Positions 29,348-37,926 are shown, numbered from the stretch's first letter. The stretch: 64,000 nucleotides of DNA from Tardibacter sp963781025 (GCA_963781025.1 CAWADU010000003.1:682001-746000); one strand, 5' to 3'. Translations and numbers: made by a program. Notes: generated from the sequence alone by a model not told the origin.

Positions 29348-30757
29348 ATGGTTTTGGATCAGCCAATCGCGACCGCCGAGGAGATGCGCGCAGCCGATGC
29401 GGCGACAATCGCGGGCGGCGTGCCGGGCGACGAATTGATGGATCGTGCCGGGCGCGCCGTGGCTCGCGCCATCGTGGAATTCGTCGGGCCGGATGATGTG
29501 CTCATTCTCTGCGGTCCCGGCAATAACGGCGGCGATGGTTATGTGATCGCGCGCGAGCTTGCGGCAAAAAATTGGCCCATCACCGTGGCGCAATCGGCGC
29601 CGCCCAATTCCGCGGAGGCGATTTCGGCCGCAGCCCGATATGAAGGCACGGTCTGCAATCTGGCCGATGCGAAACCTGCCCGGATTGTCGTCGATGCCTT
29701 GTTCGGGACGGGCCTTCGTCGCCCGCTCGATACGAAACTCGCCAAGCGTCTCGAAACCCTGATGGCGGCTGCGTCGACTTCGATCGCTGTTGATCTGCCA
29801 AGCGGGGTGGGGACCGACGATGGGGCTTTGCTCGGTGCATCGCGCGCGTTCGATATGACGGTGGCCCTCGGCGCGTTGAAGCCCGCGCATCTGCTGTATC
29901 CGGCGGCCTCCCTTTGCGGGCGGCTTGTCGTCGCGGACATTGGCATAAGCGTCACGACCGATTGCGCGTTGATCGGCCCGCTCGGCATTTCGCCGCCGGG
30001 TTTTGCGGATCACAAATACACGCGCGGCTTCGTTTTCGTCATAGGCGGCGCCATGCCGGGTGCCGCGCTTCTTTCGGCACGCGCGGCTCAGGCGGCAGGT
30101 GCTGGCTATGTCGTTCTTGCGGGCGAGGGGGCGGGCCAGCATGAACCGGCCTCCATCATCCAGCGTCAGGCCGGCAGCGCCGAGCTTGAAGATCTGGTTG
30201 GCGACGAGCGGATAGGCGCTCTGGTCGTGGGGCCGGGCCTGGGGCGGGACCGCGAAGCCTCGCTTCGCCTCGATGCCGCGCTCAGCCGGAAGCATCCGCT
30301 TGTCCTCGATGCCGACGCGTTGGTGCTGCTGGGCGGGAGCGCTGTTCCGATCGAGCGCCGATTGCACGGCTGTACAGTTGTGCTCACGCCGCATGAAGGC
30401 GAGTTCACCAGGCTGTTCGGGGCACTGCCCGGCAGCCGGATCGACCGCGCTCGCGCAGCGGCCCGGCAATCAGGCGCGACCATCGTGCTAAAGGGCCCCG
30501 ATACCGTCGTTGCGGCACCGGATGGCAGAACCGCCGTTGCCGCAGGCGCAAGTTTCTGGCTGGCGACGGCAGGGACCGGCGACGTATTGGCAGGCGTCAT
30601 CGGCACGATGCTGACGCGTGGGTCCGACCCTTTCGCCGCCGCGTGCGCGGGTGTTTGGCTGCATGGCGAAGCGGCGCGCAGGGCAGGGGCCGCATTCAAT
30701 GCCGATGCGCTGGTGCGCCAGATAAGATCAGCACTGGGTGAAACCAGCCGGACATGA
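29348..30757 (+). CDS. nnrDE: bifunctional NAD(P)H-hydrate epimerase / ADP-dependent dehydratase
   Basis: Repairs damaged NAD(P)H: the N-terminal domain epimerises R- to S-NAD(P)HX and the C-terminal kinase-like domain dehydrates S-NAD(P)HX. At 469 residues it matches the fused bacterial form. CGPGNNGGDGYVIAREL lies near 60 in the epimerase. GTGDVLAGVIGTML (near 415), with its catalytic aspartate, marks the dehydratase. The start is ATG 29348 or 29336. It overlaps the next gene by four bases (ATGA). Confidence 0.93.
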   Translation: MVLDQPIATAEEMRAADAATIAGGVPGDELMDRAGRAVARAIVEFVGPDDVLILCGPGNNGGDGYVIARELAAKNWPITVAQSAPPNSAEAISAAARYEGTVCNLADAKPARIVVDALFGTGLRRPLDTKLAKRLETLMAAASTSIAVDLPSGVGTDDGALLGASRAFDMTVALGALKPAHLLYPAASLCGRLVVADIGISVTTDCALIGPLGISPPGFADHKYTRGFVFVIGGAMPGAALLSARAAQAAGAGYVVLAGEGAGQHEPASIIQRQAGSAELEDLVGDERIGALVVGPGLGRDREASLRLDAALSRKHPLVLDADALVLLGGSAVPIERRLHGCTVVLTPHEGEFTRLFGALPGSRIDRARAAARQSGATIVLKGPDTVVAAPDGRTAVAAGASFWLATAGTGDVLAGVIGTMLTRGSDPFAAACAGVWLHGEAARRAGAAFNADALVRQIRSALGETSRT

Positions 30758-31965
30758 AAGAGCACATGCAGAGTGAAGTTATCCGCATCGCTTCGCGGGG
30801 TGACGGTGTCACGACCGATGGTCGTCATATCACGGGGGCGGTACCGGGTGATCTGGTCGATGGCGATGGCGTGGTCATACAGCGTGGTCCTCATCATGCC
30901 GATCCCGCCTGCCGACATTTCGGACGCTGTGGGGGATGCCAGCTTCAACATGCCGATGACGCCGCTTATCGGACGTTCCTGAGCGATCGCATCCGCCATG
31001 CGCTTGTCCAGCAAGGTCTGGCCACGCCGGTCATGGAGGAACCGCATCTGTCGCCGCCGGGCGCCCGTCGCCGGGCGAGCCTTCGTGCCCAGAAGAGGCA
31101 AGGCCGCGTCACCATCGGGTTCAACGAGGGAGAGAGCAACACGCTTGTCGATCTTGCCGAATGCCCGGTGATGGCGCCCGATCTTTTCACGTTGATCGGG
31201 CCGCTCAGACGGTTGCTGGGGCAATTGCTTGCCGACCGCACGGCGGCGGGCATCACGCTCACCCGCTGCGACCAGGGCGTGGACGCGATGATCGGCCCGA
31301 TCGCCGCCGCTGACGATCTGCAAACGCTTGAAGCGATGACCGATTTTGCCGTGACGAACCGGCTTGCCCGGCTATCGGTCGACCGGGGCTATGGGGCGGA
31401 ACTCGTGCACATGGCGGAAGCGCCGACGGTAACGTTCGGCGGCATTCCGGTTGGGCTGCCGGCCGCTGCCTTTCTCCAGGCGACATCGGATGGCGAACAC
31501 GCTCTGGTGTCGGCCGTGGAGATCGCGACGGCAGGCGCGAAACGGATCGCGGACCTGTTTTGCGGCCTTGGCACTTTTGCCCTGCCATTGTCGGCACGCG
31601 GGCAGATCACGGCGATTGACGGCGCGAAAAGCGCGGTGGAGGCGCTTGGGGCGGCTGCGGGGTGGCGCCAACGTCGCTTGACCGCCCAGCACCGCGACTT
31701 GTTCCGGGCCCCGCTCGACCCGAAGGAGCTTTCCCGGTTCGACGCGGTCGTTCTGGACCCGCCGCGCGCGGGCGCACGCGCGCAGGTTGACGAGCTTGCC
31801 AAATCCGCCGTTCCGCGCGTGGCGATGGTGTCGTGCAACCCGAATAGTTTTGCGCGGGATGCGAAAGCGTTGGTGGACGGCGGTTACACGCTGACGCGGC
31901 TATGGCCAGTCGGGCAGTTCCGTTGGTCTATCCATGTCGAACTGGTGGCGAGCTTCGAGCAGTGA
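30754..31965 (+). CDS. class I SAM-dependent RNA (uracil-5-)methyltransferase, RlmD/TrmA-like
   Basis: A 403-residue methyltransferase for 5-methyluridine in rRNA or tRNA. A TRAM-like N-terminus is followed by a 4Fe-4S cysteine set (ACRHFGRCGGCQLQH, and a fourth cysteine in LAECPVM). SAM is bound at DLFCGLGTFALPLS near 267. The catalytic nucleophile is in VSCNPNSFARD near 358, and DPPRAGA is the usual motif before it. The target base cannot be told. It is translationally coupled to nnrDE. Confidence 0.92.
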   Translation: MKEHMQSEVIRIASRGDGVTTDGRHITGAVPGDLVDGDGVVIQRGPHHADPACRHFGRCGGCQLQHADDAAYRTFLSDRIRHALVQQGLATPVMEEPHLSPPGARRRASLRAQKRQGRVTIGFNEGESNTLVDLAECPVMAPDLFTLIGPLRRLLGQLLADRTAAGITLTRCDQGVDAMIGPIAAADDLQTLEAMTDFAVTNRLARLSVDRGYGAELVHMAEAPTVTFGGIPVGLPAAAFLQATSDGEHALVSAVEIATAGAKRIADLFCGLGTFALPLSARGQITAIDGAKSAVEALGAAAGWRQRRLTAQHRDLFRAPLDPKELSRFDAVVLDPPRAGARAQVDELAKSAVPRVAMVSCNPNSFARDAKALVDGGYTLTRLWPVGQFRWSIHVELVASFEQ

Positions 31966-32128
31966 GCCGGGTGGAAGGTTACAAAGGTTACACCTGATCG
32001 GGTGGAACATGACCTTGCCGTTTCAATTTTGAGAAAAACCCGCGCGGAGCATAGGCTGGAACGGGTGTTGTAGGACAGCCGGATGGTTGCGCCCGGTTTC
32101 CACCCCTTGCCGTCATGCCGGCAAACAA

Positions 32129-32158
32129 CACCCCCGCCGTTTTGCACAGCGGGGGGTG
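32129..32158. terminator. GC-rich hairpin between convergent genes
   Basis: CACCCCCGC and GCGGGGGGTG pair with one bulged G around an 11-base loop. It lies between the 3' ends of the convergent methyltransferase and DHS-family genes and could terminate from both sides. There is no long T run. Confidence 0.45.
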
Positions 32159-32189
32159 ACTTGTTCCAGCAGATCGAGCCCGGTCGAAC

Positions 32190-33242
32190 TCAGTCGAACA
32201 TCTTGCCAAAGGCGCGCTTGGCGCGGGTTTTCCAGTGGCCGCGATGATAAGCGTCCGACGCGAGCAGCGGGATGACCGAGCCTGCCTCGGCATAGACCAT
32301 CTGCTCCATCGCGGTCGAAACCTTGCCCCAGCTTGCGGCTTCCTGAAGCGTAGAGGACGAACATGCGCCATCACGCACGTCAGCGACCGTGATCTGCACC
32401 GCGTATTTGTGGACCTCTACATCGTGATGGCCCAGAATTTCAGCGCAAACGACCGTGTCCTGGATGAAGTTCTTGGGTACGCCGCCGCCGACCATCAGAA
32501 GGCCGGTGGTGCCCGCCTTGATCTTGATGTTGGTCAGTTCGCGGAAATCGGCGATGGAATCGAGCGTCATGTAATGGCCGCCGCGTTTCATCGCATCGAC
32601 CTGATGCTTGACGAGACCGAACCCCGCCGAGCTGTCGGTGAAGGCCGGACAGAAGATCGGCACGTCATGTTCGTACGCCAGCTTGACGAGGCTGTTTTCC
32701 TTCTTGCCGTTCTTCGCCAGCCATTTGCCCATTTCGCGGATGAACGCGCGCGAGGAATAGGGCTGGGGCTCCAGGCTTTCCGCGATCTCGAAAATGGTGT
32801 GGTCGCAGTCCTGCAGAGCCACCTCATCGATGTAGGTGTCGTAGATGCGGTCGATATAAAGCGAACGCAAGGTATCGTCGTCGGGGATTTCCCGGGCCTG
32901 GTAATGCTTGTGACCAAGCCCTTCGAAGAAATCCATGTCGACGATGGTTGCGCCGGTCGCGACGATGCCGTCGACCATGTTGTTGCGGACCAGTTCGGCA
33001 TAAAGGTCCATGCAGCCGCCGGCAGAGGTCGAGCCCGCGATGACAAGAAAGATCGAGCAGTCCTTGTCCTCGAGCATCTGGTTGTAGATGCGGGTCGCGC
33101 GCGCAAGATCGCGGCTGGTGAAGCTCATGCCGTCCATCTGGTCGATGATGGGGCGGGCGTCGAAGCTCTTGATGTCGATGTGACGGACTTCCTTCGAGAG
33201 AAGCTCCGCCTTGCGCTGATCGTTGACGAGCGGCTCGGTCAT
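32190..33242 (-). CDS. deoxyhypusine synthase-family protein, probably polyamine biosynthesis
   Basis: A 350-residue NAD-dependent enzyme of the DHS fold. AGSTSAGGCMDLYAEL is in the dinucleotide-binding region, and AASWGKVS near 310 carries the lysine that forms the enzyme-substrate imine in eukaryotic DHS. Bacteria have no eIF5A, so true deoxyhypusine formation is not expected. DHS enzymes can transfer aminobutyl groups to putrescine, and many sphingomonads contain sym-homospermidine, so homospermidine formation is a reasonable guess. The ornithine decarboxylase gene lies directly upstream on the same strand, 108 bases away across a REP-like repeat. Confidence 0.88.
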   Translation of the reverse strand: MTEPLVNDQRKAELLSKEVRHIDIKSFDARPIIDQMDGMSFTSRDLARATRIYNQMLEDKDCSIFLVIAGSTSAGGCMDLYAELVRNNMVDGIVATGATIVDMDFFEGLGHKHYQAREIPDDDTLRSLYIDRIYDTYIDEVALQDCDHTIFEIAESLEPQPYSSRAFIREMGKWLAKNGKKENSLVKLAYEHDVPIFCPAFTDSSAGFGLVKHQVDAMKRGGHYMTLDSIADFRELTNIKIKAGTTGLLMVGGGVPKNFIQDTVVCAEILGHHDVEVHKYAVQITVADVRDGACSSSTLQEAASWGKVSTAMEQMVYAEAGSVIPLLASDAYHRGHWKTRAKRAFGKMFD

Positions 33243-33268
33243 TTCAAACTCCGAAAACGAATTGCGCC

Positions 33269-33327
33269 ACCCCAGCGCAGGCTGGGGTCCATGTTGATTC
33301 AGAATGGATGCCAGCCTCCGCTGGCAT
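33269..33327. repeat. pair of REP-like palindromes
   Basis: Two perfect 8-bp stems with 4-base loops sit 19 bases apart: ACCCCAGC/GCTGGGGT at 33269-33288 and ATGCCAGC/GCTGGCAT at 33308-33327. They lie between odc and the DHS-family gene. The paired arrangement is typical of intergenic repeats scattered in sphingomonad chromosomes. It may also stabilise or process the odc-dhs transcript. Confidence 0.7.
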
Positions 33328-33350
33328 GACGGTGTTGTAAATATCTGCTG

Positions 33351-34544
33351 TTACAGCTTGCGGGCGATTTCCACCACCGTCGATGGCTGCTCCGCAGGCG
33401 TGTACAGGCTCGCCATCGGTTCATCCGTGACGGTCACGGTCTCGCCGGCGGTAAAGCCGTTGAAACCCGTGCGCATCGCCGCGCCGTAAGCGCCAAGCAT
33501 ACCGATTTCGATATAATCGCCTGCCTGAACGTCGGCGGGAAGATCGAACGGACCCGCCATGTGATCCAGATCATCGCATGTCGGGCCGTAGAAGCTGAAC
33601 GGCATGTTCCGGGCCAGGCTGGAACACTCCCGAACCAGCTTCACCGGAAAGCGCCACGCGACATGCGCCGCGTCGAACAGCGAGCCATAGGCACCGTCGT
33701 TGATGTAGAGCACATCGTCCTTGCGGCGTTCCACGCGAACCAGCACACTTGAATATTCCGCGCAAAGCGCGCGGCCCGGCTCCGCCCAGAGTTCGGCCGA
33801 ATAGCTGATCGGCAGGCTTTCGAAGCCGCGATGGATCGTCTCGAAATAATTTTCGAGATCGGTCGGCTCCATTCCTGGATAGATGGAAGGAAAACCGCCG
33901 CCCACGTCGACCACGTCCACCGTCACCGACGCCGCCACAATCGCGGCGCGGACACGTTCCAGGGCATTGCCGTAAGCCTGCGGCGTCATCGCCTGGCTGC
34001 CGACATGAAAACAGACGCCAAGCGCATCGGCCGCCTGGCGGGTAGCCAGAAGCAGCGCTGGTGCTTCTTCGACGCTGACGCCGAATTTGGAGGCGAGGCT
34101 GAGCTTCGAATGATCGGAGGAAACGCGCAGGCGTACGCACAGCGTCAGATCCGTCGCGCCCTGGGTGGCGCGGACGATCTTTTCCAGTTCTTCCTGGCTG
34201 TCGAGCGAGAAGGTACGGACGCCATGGTCGAAATAGGCCTCCGCGATCACTTCTTCCGCCTTGACGGGGTGCATGAAGCAAAGTGTCGCCACTTCACCCA
34301 GCACATCGCGAACAAGGCGCACCTCCGCGATGGAGGCGACGTCGTAATGCGTGATTCCAGCCGCCAGAAGCTCTTTCAGAAGCTCGGGCGACGGATTGGC
34401 CTTGACCGCATACATCGACGTGCCCGGAAACTTCTCGACAAAGAAGCGGGCGGCACGGTGTGCGGCGTGCGGACGAACAAGCGTGACCGGCTGAACCGGA
34501 CGAAGGGTAGTCGCTACCCCCAACGCGCTATTGTGCGTGTGCAA
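33351..34544 (-). CDS. ornithine/lysine decarboxylase, alanine racemase fold
   Basis: A PLP enzyme that makes putrescine (or cadaverine) from ornithine (or lysine), the entry to polyamine synthesis. From TTG 34544 it is 397 residues. The PLP lysine is in MYAVKANPSPELL near 45, the phosphate-binding GGGFPSIYPG in the centre, and the active-site cysteine in YGPTCDDLD near 335. The TTG start is chosen because GGAGGT lies eight bases upstream and because the family begins near HTHNSALGVATTL. The frame is open to 34631, but this is the leader. The leader can hide the GGAGGT in a hairpin. Substrate choice is not decidable by eye. Confidence 0.93.
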   Translation of the reverse strand: MHTHNSALGVATTLRPVQPVTLVRPHAAHRAARFFVEKFPGTSMYAVKANPSPELLKELLAAGITHYDVASIAEVRLVRDVLGEVATLCFMHPVKAEEVIAEAYFDHGVRTFSLDSQEELEKIVRATQGATDLTLCVRLRVSSDHSKLSLASKFGVSVEEAPALLLATRQAADALGVCFHVGSQAMTPQAYGNALERVRAAIVAASVTVDVVDVGGGFPSIYPGMEPTDLENYFETIHRGFESLPISYSAELWAEPGRALCAEYSSVLVRVERRKDDVLYINDGAYGSLFDAAHVAWRFPVKLVRECSSLARNMPFSFYGPTCDDLDHMAGPFDLPADVQAGDYIEIGMLGAYGAAMRTGFNGFTAGETVTVTDEPMASLYTPAEQPSTVVEIARKL

Positions 34545-34612
34545 CTCAAGGGACCTCCAACGGGTAGTTGACGTAAAGCTGCCTTGCGGTTGGAAGTCCC
34601 ATGGGGCAGCGG
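34545..34612 (-). promoter_or_regulatory. candidate speF-like regulatory leader of odc
   Basis: In the mRNA sense the leader contains GGGACTTCCAA (34600-34590) and TTGGAGGTCCC (34560-34550). These pair over 11 positions (one G:U) and bury the GGAGGT ribosome-binding site. A second hairpin, GCTGCC (34610-34605) with GGCAGC (34583-34578), encloses the anti-ribosome-binding arm in its loop. The two can therefore form a pseudoknot or alternate. Rfam describes a speF element before ornithine decarboxylase genes of alphaproteobacteria. The position fits; I could not test the match. Confidence 0.6.
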
Positions 34613-34618
34613 ACAGGC

Positions 34619-34647
34619 GATATAGGGTCAACCTACCCCGATGTAAA
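34619..34647 (-). promoter_or_regulatory. sigma-70-type promoter of odc
   Basis: TTTACA (34647-34642) and TATATC (34624-34619) are 17 bases apart and would start transcription near 34612, at the foot of the leader hairpins. Between here and 34753 no gene is visible. Confidence 0.5.
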
Positions 34648-34753
34648 GTCGATTCATGCCGACGGCTACGCGCCGAAATGAGCTAAATCAGCGGCTTGTC
34701 GTGATTGCGAGCGCGCAAATTCGGTATCCTGCCGCAAACCGAACGATGCTGTC

Positions 34754-35000
34754 TCAGGCAGCCCGGGCGTGGTGGGTCGCAGGCGTGGTATAACCCTGCG
34801 CAAAAGCCATCAGCTCGCCGATTTCCCGGCTCGCCCGGTTTGCCTGGTCGGCCAGGATACGGATGTCGGTCGCGTAGCGCAGGCCGTCGATCCCGGGCCG
34901 CGCGCCCTGCGCCGAGTTCGATCAGGGCGTCGAGCATCGACGCGATGGTCGGCAGAATCGCCTGTTCGACATTGGCGAGCGTTTTATCGATTTCAGCCAT
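34754..35000 (-). pseudogene. small conserved-looking protein, single-base frameshift
   Basis: It begins MAEIDKTLANVEQAILPTIAS at 35000, then changes frame in the GC-rich stretch 34891-34908 and ends in GIDGLRYATDIRILADQANR, ASREIGELMAFAQGY and HHARAA. Without the extra base the protein would be 81 residues, mostly helical and soluble. I do not recognise the family. It lies 52 bases downstream of glpD on the same strand. The uncorrected frame runs on to 34683 with arginine/proline-rich nonsense, which supports an indel. Confidence 0.6.
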
Positions 35001-35052
35001 GCGCAAGACCCCTGGAGACACAAGCTCCAGCCACGATAGTCGCGCGATCAGG

Positions 35053-36528
35053 TTAAGAGGTCGTAAAGCGTGAGATCCATTTGTCGATATCCCGTTCGGC
35101 ATCTGGAATGGCGTCTATTCCGGCCTTCGTTCGTCGCCACAGAATATCCTCGGCGGTGGTCGCCCATTCTTGTGTTACGAAATGCCTCAGTTCCGCTTCG
35201 AAAAGCCCGCCGATTTCCTGGCCGATGCCCTGGGTCAGCATATTCTCGGCCTCCCTTCCAAAACGCCTGGCGATGCGCTGCACGATGGCCGGGTCATAAT
35301 CGGGGAAGCGGCGGGAAAGTCCGTCCAGCCAGCGGATGAAGGCGTCGCGATTGCGTTCATTGTCCTGCGGCTCGAAATCGCCGCCTGGCAGGCGCGCATC
35401 TCGCGTCCAGCGCCTGGATCGGGGGGCGATCCGCGCCAGCACCGCCTCCGCCAACAGCCGGTAAGTCGTGATCTTGCCGCCGATCACGCTCAGGGCGCGT
35501 TGGCCGTCATGGACATGCAGATGCCAGTCGCGCGAAGTTTCACGCGCGTTCTTTCCTTTTTCCGCGATGAGGGGGCGGACGCCGGCGATGGTGTGGACGA
35601 TGTCGGCGACCATGATCGGTTTGGCCAGCACCCGGTTCGCGGCCATCAGCAGATAGACGATTTCATCGGGTGCCGGGCTCGGAGATGCGGGCGGGCGGTC
35701 GACCTTGATTTCGGTCGTGCCGATCATCAGATGGCTTTCTCCCAGCGGAACAAGGAATACCACGCGCCTGTCGGGCTGCTGGATCATCAGGGCATCGTCG
35801 GCCGAGGTTGGACGCTCGACGATAATGTGACTGCCCTGGACAAGCCGCAGGCAAGGTGCGTCGCCCAACCCCATGATGTCGCGGGCGGTTTCTTCGGCCC
35901 AGGGTCCCGTGGCATTGACGACATGGCTCGCGGTGACGTTTCGCCCGTCGGACAAGATGACCTGCCAGCCACCGCTGACTGGTTCAGCCGATGTAACGGC
36001 AGTGCGCGGATAAAGCGTTGCGCCACGGCTTTCCGCATCACGAAGCAGCGCGATCACCATGCGCGCGTCGTCGATCCATCCGTCGCTGTAGCGCCATCCC
36101 TTGAATATGCCGGGATCGAGTCCCCGCCCGGCCCGGTCCTGCCGCAGCCGGATCGTCTCGCTTTTGGCCATGCCACCGCGATCGCCCAGATGATCGTAAA
36201 GGAACAGCGCCAGCCGGATCAGCCAGTCGGGACGCGCGTCCCGCAAGCGCGGAATGACAAATGGCAGGGGGTGCGCCAGTTGCGGCGCGGCATCGAACAC
36301 GACCGCGCGTTCCGCCAGAGCCTTTCGCACGAGCCGGAAGGCGCCGAATTCAAGATAGCGTAGGCCGCCATGAAGCAGCTTGGTGGAAGCCGACGAGGTC
36401 GCCCCGCCAAAGTCCGCGCGTTCGGCAAGTCCGACCGACAGCCCACGGCCGGCGGCATCGCGCGCTATCGCCGCGCCGTTGATACCACCGCCAATGATGA
36501 AAAGATCGAACTGAGCCCCCGAATCCAT
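35053..36528 (-). CDS. glpD: glycerol-3-phosphate dehydrogenase (FAD, respiratory)
   Basis: Oxidises glycerol-3-phosphate to dihydroxyacetone phosphate at the inner membrane and reduces ubiquinone. Its 491 residues are complete. FAD-binding IIGGGINGAAIARDAAGRG lies at the N-terminus, the active-site region SSASTKLLHGGLRYLE near 47 and VIGGKITTYRLLAE near 345. No glpK, glpF or glpR is nearby, so it probably serves phospholipid-derived glycerol-3-phosphate. Confidence 0.95.
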   Translation of the reverse strand: MDSGAQFDLFIIGGGINGAAIARDAAGRGLSVGLAERADFGGATSSASTKLLHGGLRYLEFGAFRLVRKALAERAVVFDAAPQLAHPLPFVIPRLRDARPDWLIRLALFLYDHLGDRGGMAKSETIRLRQDRAGRGLDPGIFKGWRYSDGWIDDARMVIALLRDAESRGATLYPRTAVTSAEPVSGGWQVILSDGRNVTASHVVNATGPWAEETARDIMGLGDAPCLRLVQGSHIIVERPTSADDALMIQQPDRRVVFLVPLGESHLMIGTTEIKVDRPPASPSPAPDEIVYLLMAANRVLAKPIMVADIVHTIAGVRPLIAEKGKNARETSRDWHLHVHDGQRALSVIGGKITTYRLLAEAVLARIAPRSRRWTRDARLPGGDFEPQDNERNRDAFIRWLDGLSRRFPDYDPAIVQRIARRFGREAENMLTQGIGQEIGGLFEAELRHFVTQEWATTAEDILWRRTKAGIDAIPDAERDIDKWISRFTTS

Positions 36529-36568
36529 TGCCTCTAGCTAATCGGCATTGATCGGTTAGAGAAGCCGC

Positions 36569-36748
36569 ATGTCGTCCTTTTCCCCGATTGCCTATTCGAT
36601 TGCGATGATCGCCGCGTTCGCCCTGGCCGGCGGCGGCGCGGTCTTGTTAGTGAAGCGCAAGGACTGGAAACGCGGCGGGCTGATGTTGCTCGTCGCGCTG
36701 GTGCTCTTTGCGAATGTTCTGATCTGGACCTTGCCAAATCCCGGTTAG
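36569..36748 (+). CDS. 59-residue membrane protein
   Basis: A small frame (MSSFSPIAYSIAMIAAFALA at the start) with two hydrophobic segments, about residues 7-27 and 38-55, separated by the basic turn VKRKDWKRGG. It is a helical hairpin with the loop probably cytoplasmic. AGAGAAG lies upstream of the ATG. It is divergent from glpD, and its stop overlaps the 3' end of the convergent VWA gene by four bases. The function is unknown; the strong membrane pattern and clean start make it likely to be real. Confidence 0.65.
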   Translation: MSSFSPIAYSIAMIAAFALAGGGAVLLVKRKDWKRGGLMLLVALVLFANVLIWTLPNPG

Positions 36749-37926
36749 TGCGTGCGCGTCAGCTCGCGCATCGCCCCGTCCAACCCCTCCAGCGTCAGCG
36801 GATACATGCGGCCGTCCATCAGATCGGCAATCGTCCTGATCGACGGCGTGTAGGGCCACTGCGCTTCGGCGACAGGGTTGAGCCAGACCGCCGAATGATA
36901 CACCTGCGTGATCCGTTCCATCCAGACCTGGCCGGTTTCGTCGTTGAAATGCTCGGCCGATCCGCCCGGATAGGTGATCTCATAGGGGCTCATCGACGCG
37001 TCGCCGACAAAAACGAGCTTATAGTCCGCGCTGTACTTGTGAAGCACGTCCATGGTCGGAAGCCGTTCGTTGAAGCGACGGCGGTTGTCTTTCCATACGC
37101 TTTCATAGGGGCAGTTGTGGAAATAGAAGAATTCCAGATGCTTGAACTCGGATGTCGCCGCTGAAAACAGCTCCTCGCACAGCTTGATGTGAGGGTCCAT
37201 CGAGCCGCCCACATCGAGAAACAGCAACAGCTTCACGGCGTTGTGGCGTTCGGGCCGCATGACGATGTCGAGCCAGCCCTGACGCGCGGTGCCCCGGATG
37301 GTGGCGTCAAGATCGAGTTCGTCCGCAGCGCCATCGCGGGCGAAGCGCCGCAGCCGCCGAAGCGCCACCTTGATGTTGCGGGTGCCCAGTTCGACCGCAT
37401 TGTCGAGGTTGCGGAATTCGCGCTTGTCCCAAACCTTGATCGCGCGGTTGTTGCGGTTGCTGTCCTGACCGATGCGGACGCCTTCGGGATTATAGCCATA
37501 GGCGCCGAAGGGTGACGTGCCGCCCGTGCCGACCCATTTGTTGCCGCCCTGATGCCGGCCCTGCTGCTCCTCGAGCCGCTTTTTCAGCGCCTCCATGATC
37601 TCGTCCCAGGACCCCAGCGCCTCGATTTCAGCCATCTGTTCCGGCGTCAGATAAAGCTCCGCGACCTTGCGCAGCCACTCCTCGGGGATTTCAGCCGTTT
37701 CGGTGTCGAAGCTGGTTTCCACCCCCTTGAACACCTTGGCGAATACGCGGTCGAACCGATCGAGCAGTCCTTCGTCCTTAACGAAGGTCGCACGCGACAG
37801 ATAATAGAAATCCTCTACCCGGTCAGGGATGACGCGCTCGCGCATCGCTTCCAGCAACACCAGATGCTCCTTGAGCGATGCTGGAATGCCGGCGCGGCGG
37901 AGCTCTTCGACAAAGGACAGGAACAT
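36745..37926 (-). CDS. VWA (CoxE-like) domain protein, MoxR partner
   Basis: A 393-residue cytoplasmic protein. The N-terminal half is helical, followed by a glycine-rich linker (GGNKWVGTGGTSPFGAYGYN). A von Willebrand A domain with MIDAS motif DVGGSM lies near 240. The AAA gene upstream is its usual partner: MoxR-VWA pairs remodel or load metal into target proteins, as in CO dehydrogenase (CoxD/CoxE) maturation. No such target enzyme is nearby, so the client is unknown. Confidence 0.9.
   Translation of the reverse strand: MFLSFVEELRRAGIPASLKEHLVLLEAMRERVIPDRVEDFYYLSRATFVKDEGLLDRFDRVFAKVFKGVETSFDTETAEIPEEWLRKVAELYLTPEQMAEIEALGSWDEIMEALKKRLEEQQGRHQGGNKWVGTGGTSPFGAYGYNPEGVRIGQDSNRNNRAIKVWDKREFRNLDNAVELGTRNIKVALRRLRRFARDGAADELDLDATIRGTARQGWLDIVMRPERHNAVKLLLFLDVGGSMDPHIKLCEELFSAATSEFKHLEFFYFHNCPYESVWKDNRRRFNERLPTMDVLHKYSADYKLVFVGDASMSPYEITYPGGSAEHFNDETGQVWMERITQVYHSAVWLNPVAEAQWPYTPSIRTIADLMDGRMYPLTLEGLDGAMRELTRTH

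Noticed and set aside
32235..33329. A 364-codon open frame opposite the DHS-family gene
   Set aside because: Antisense shadow; the minus-strand protein has the conserved motifs.
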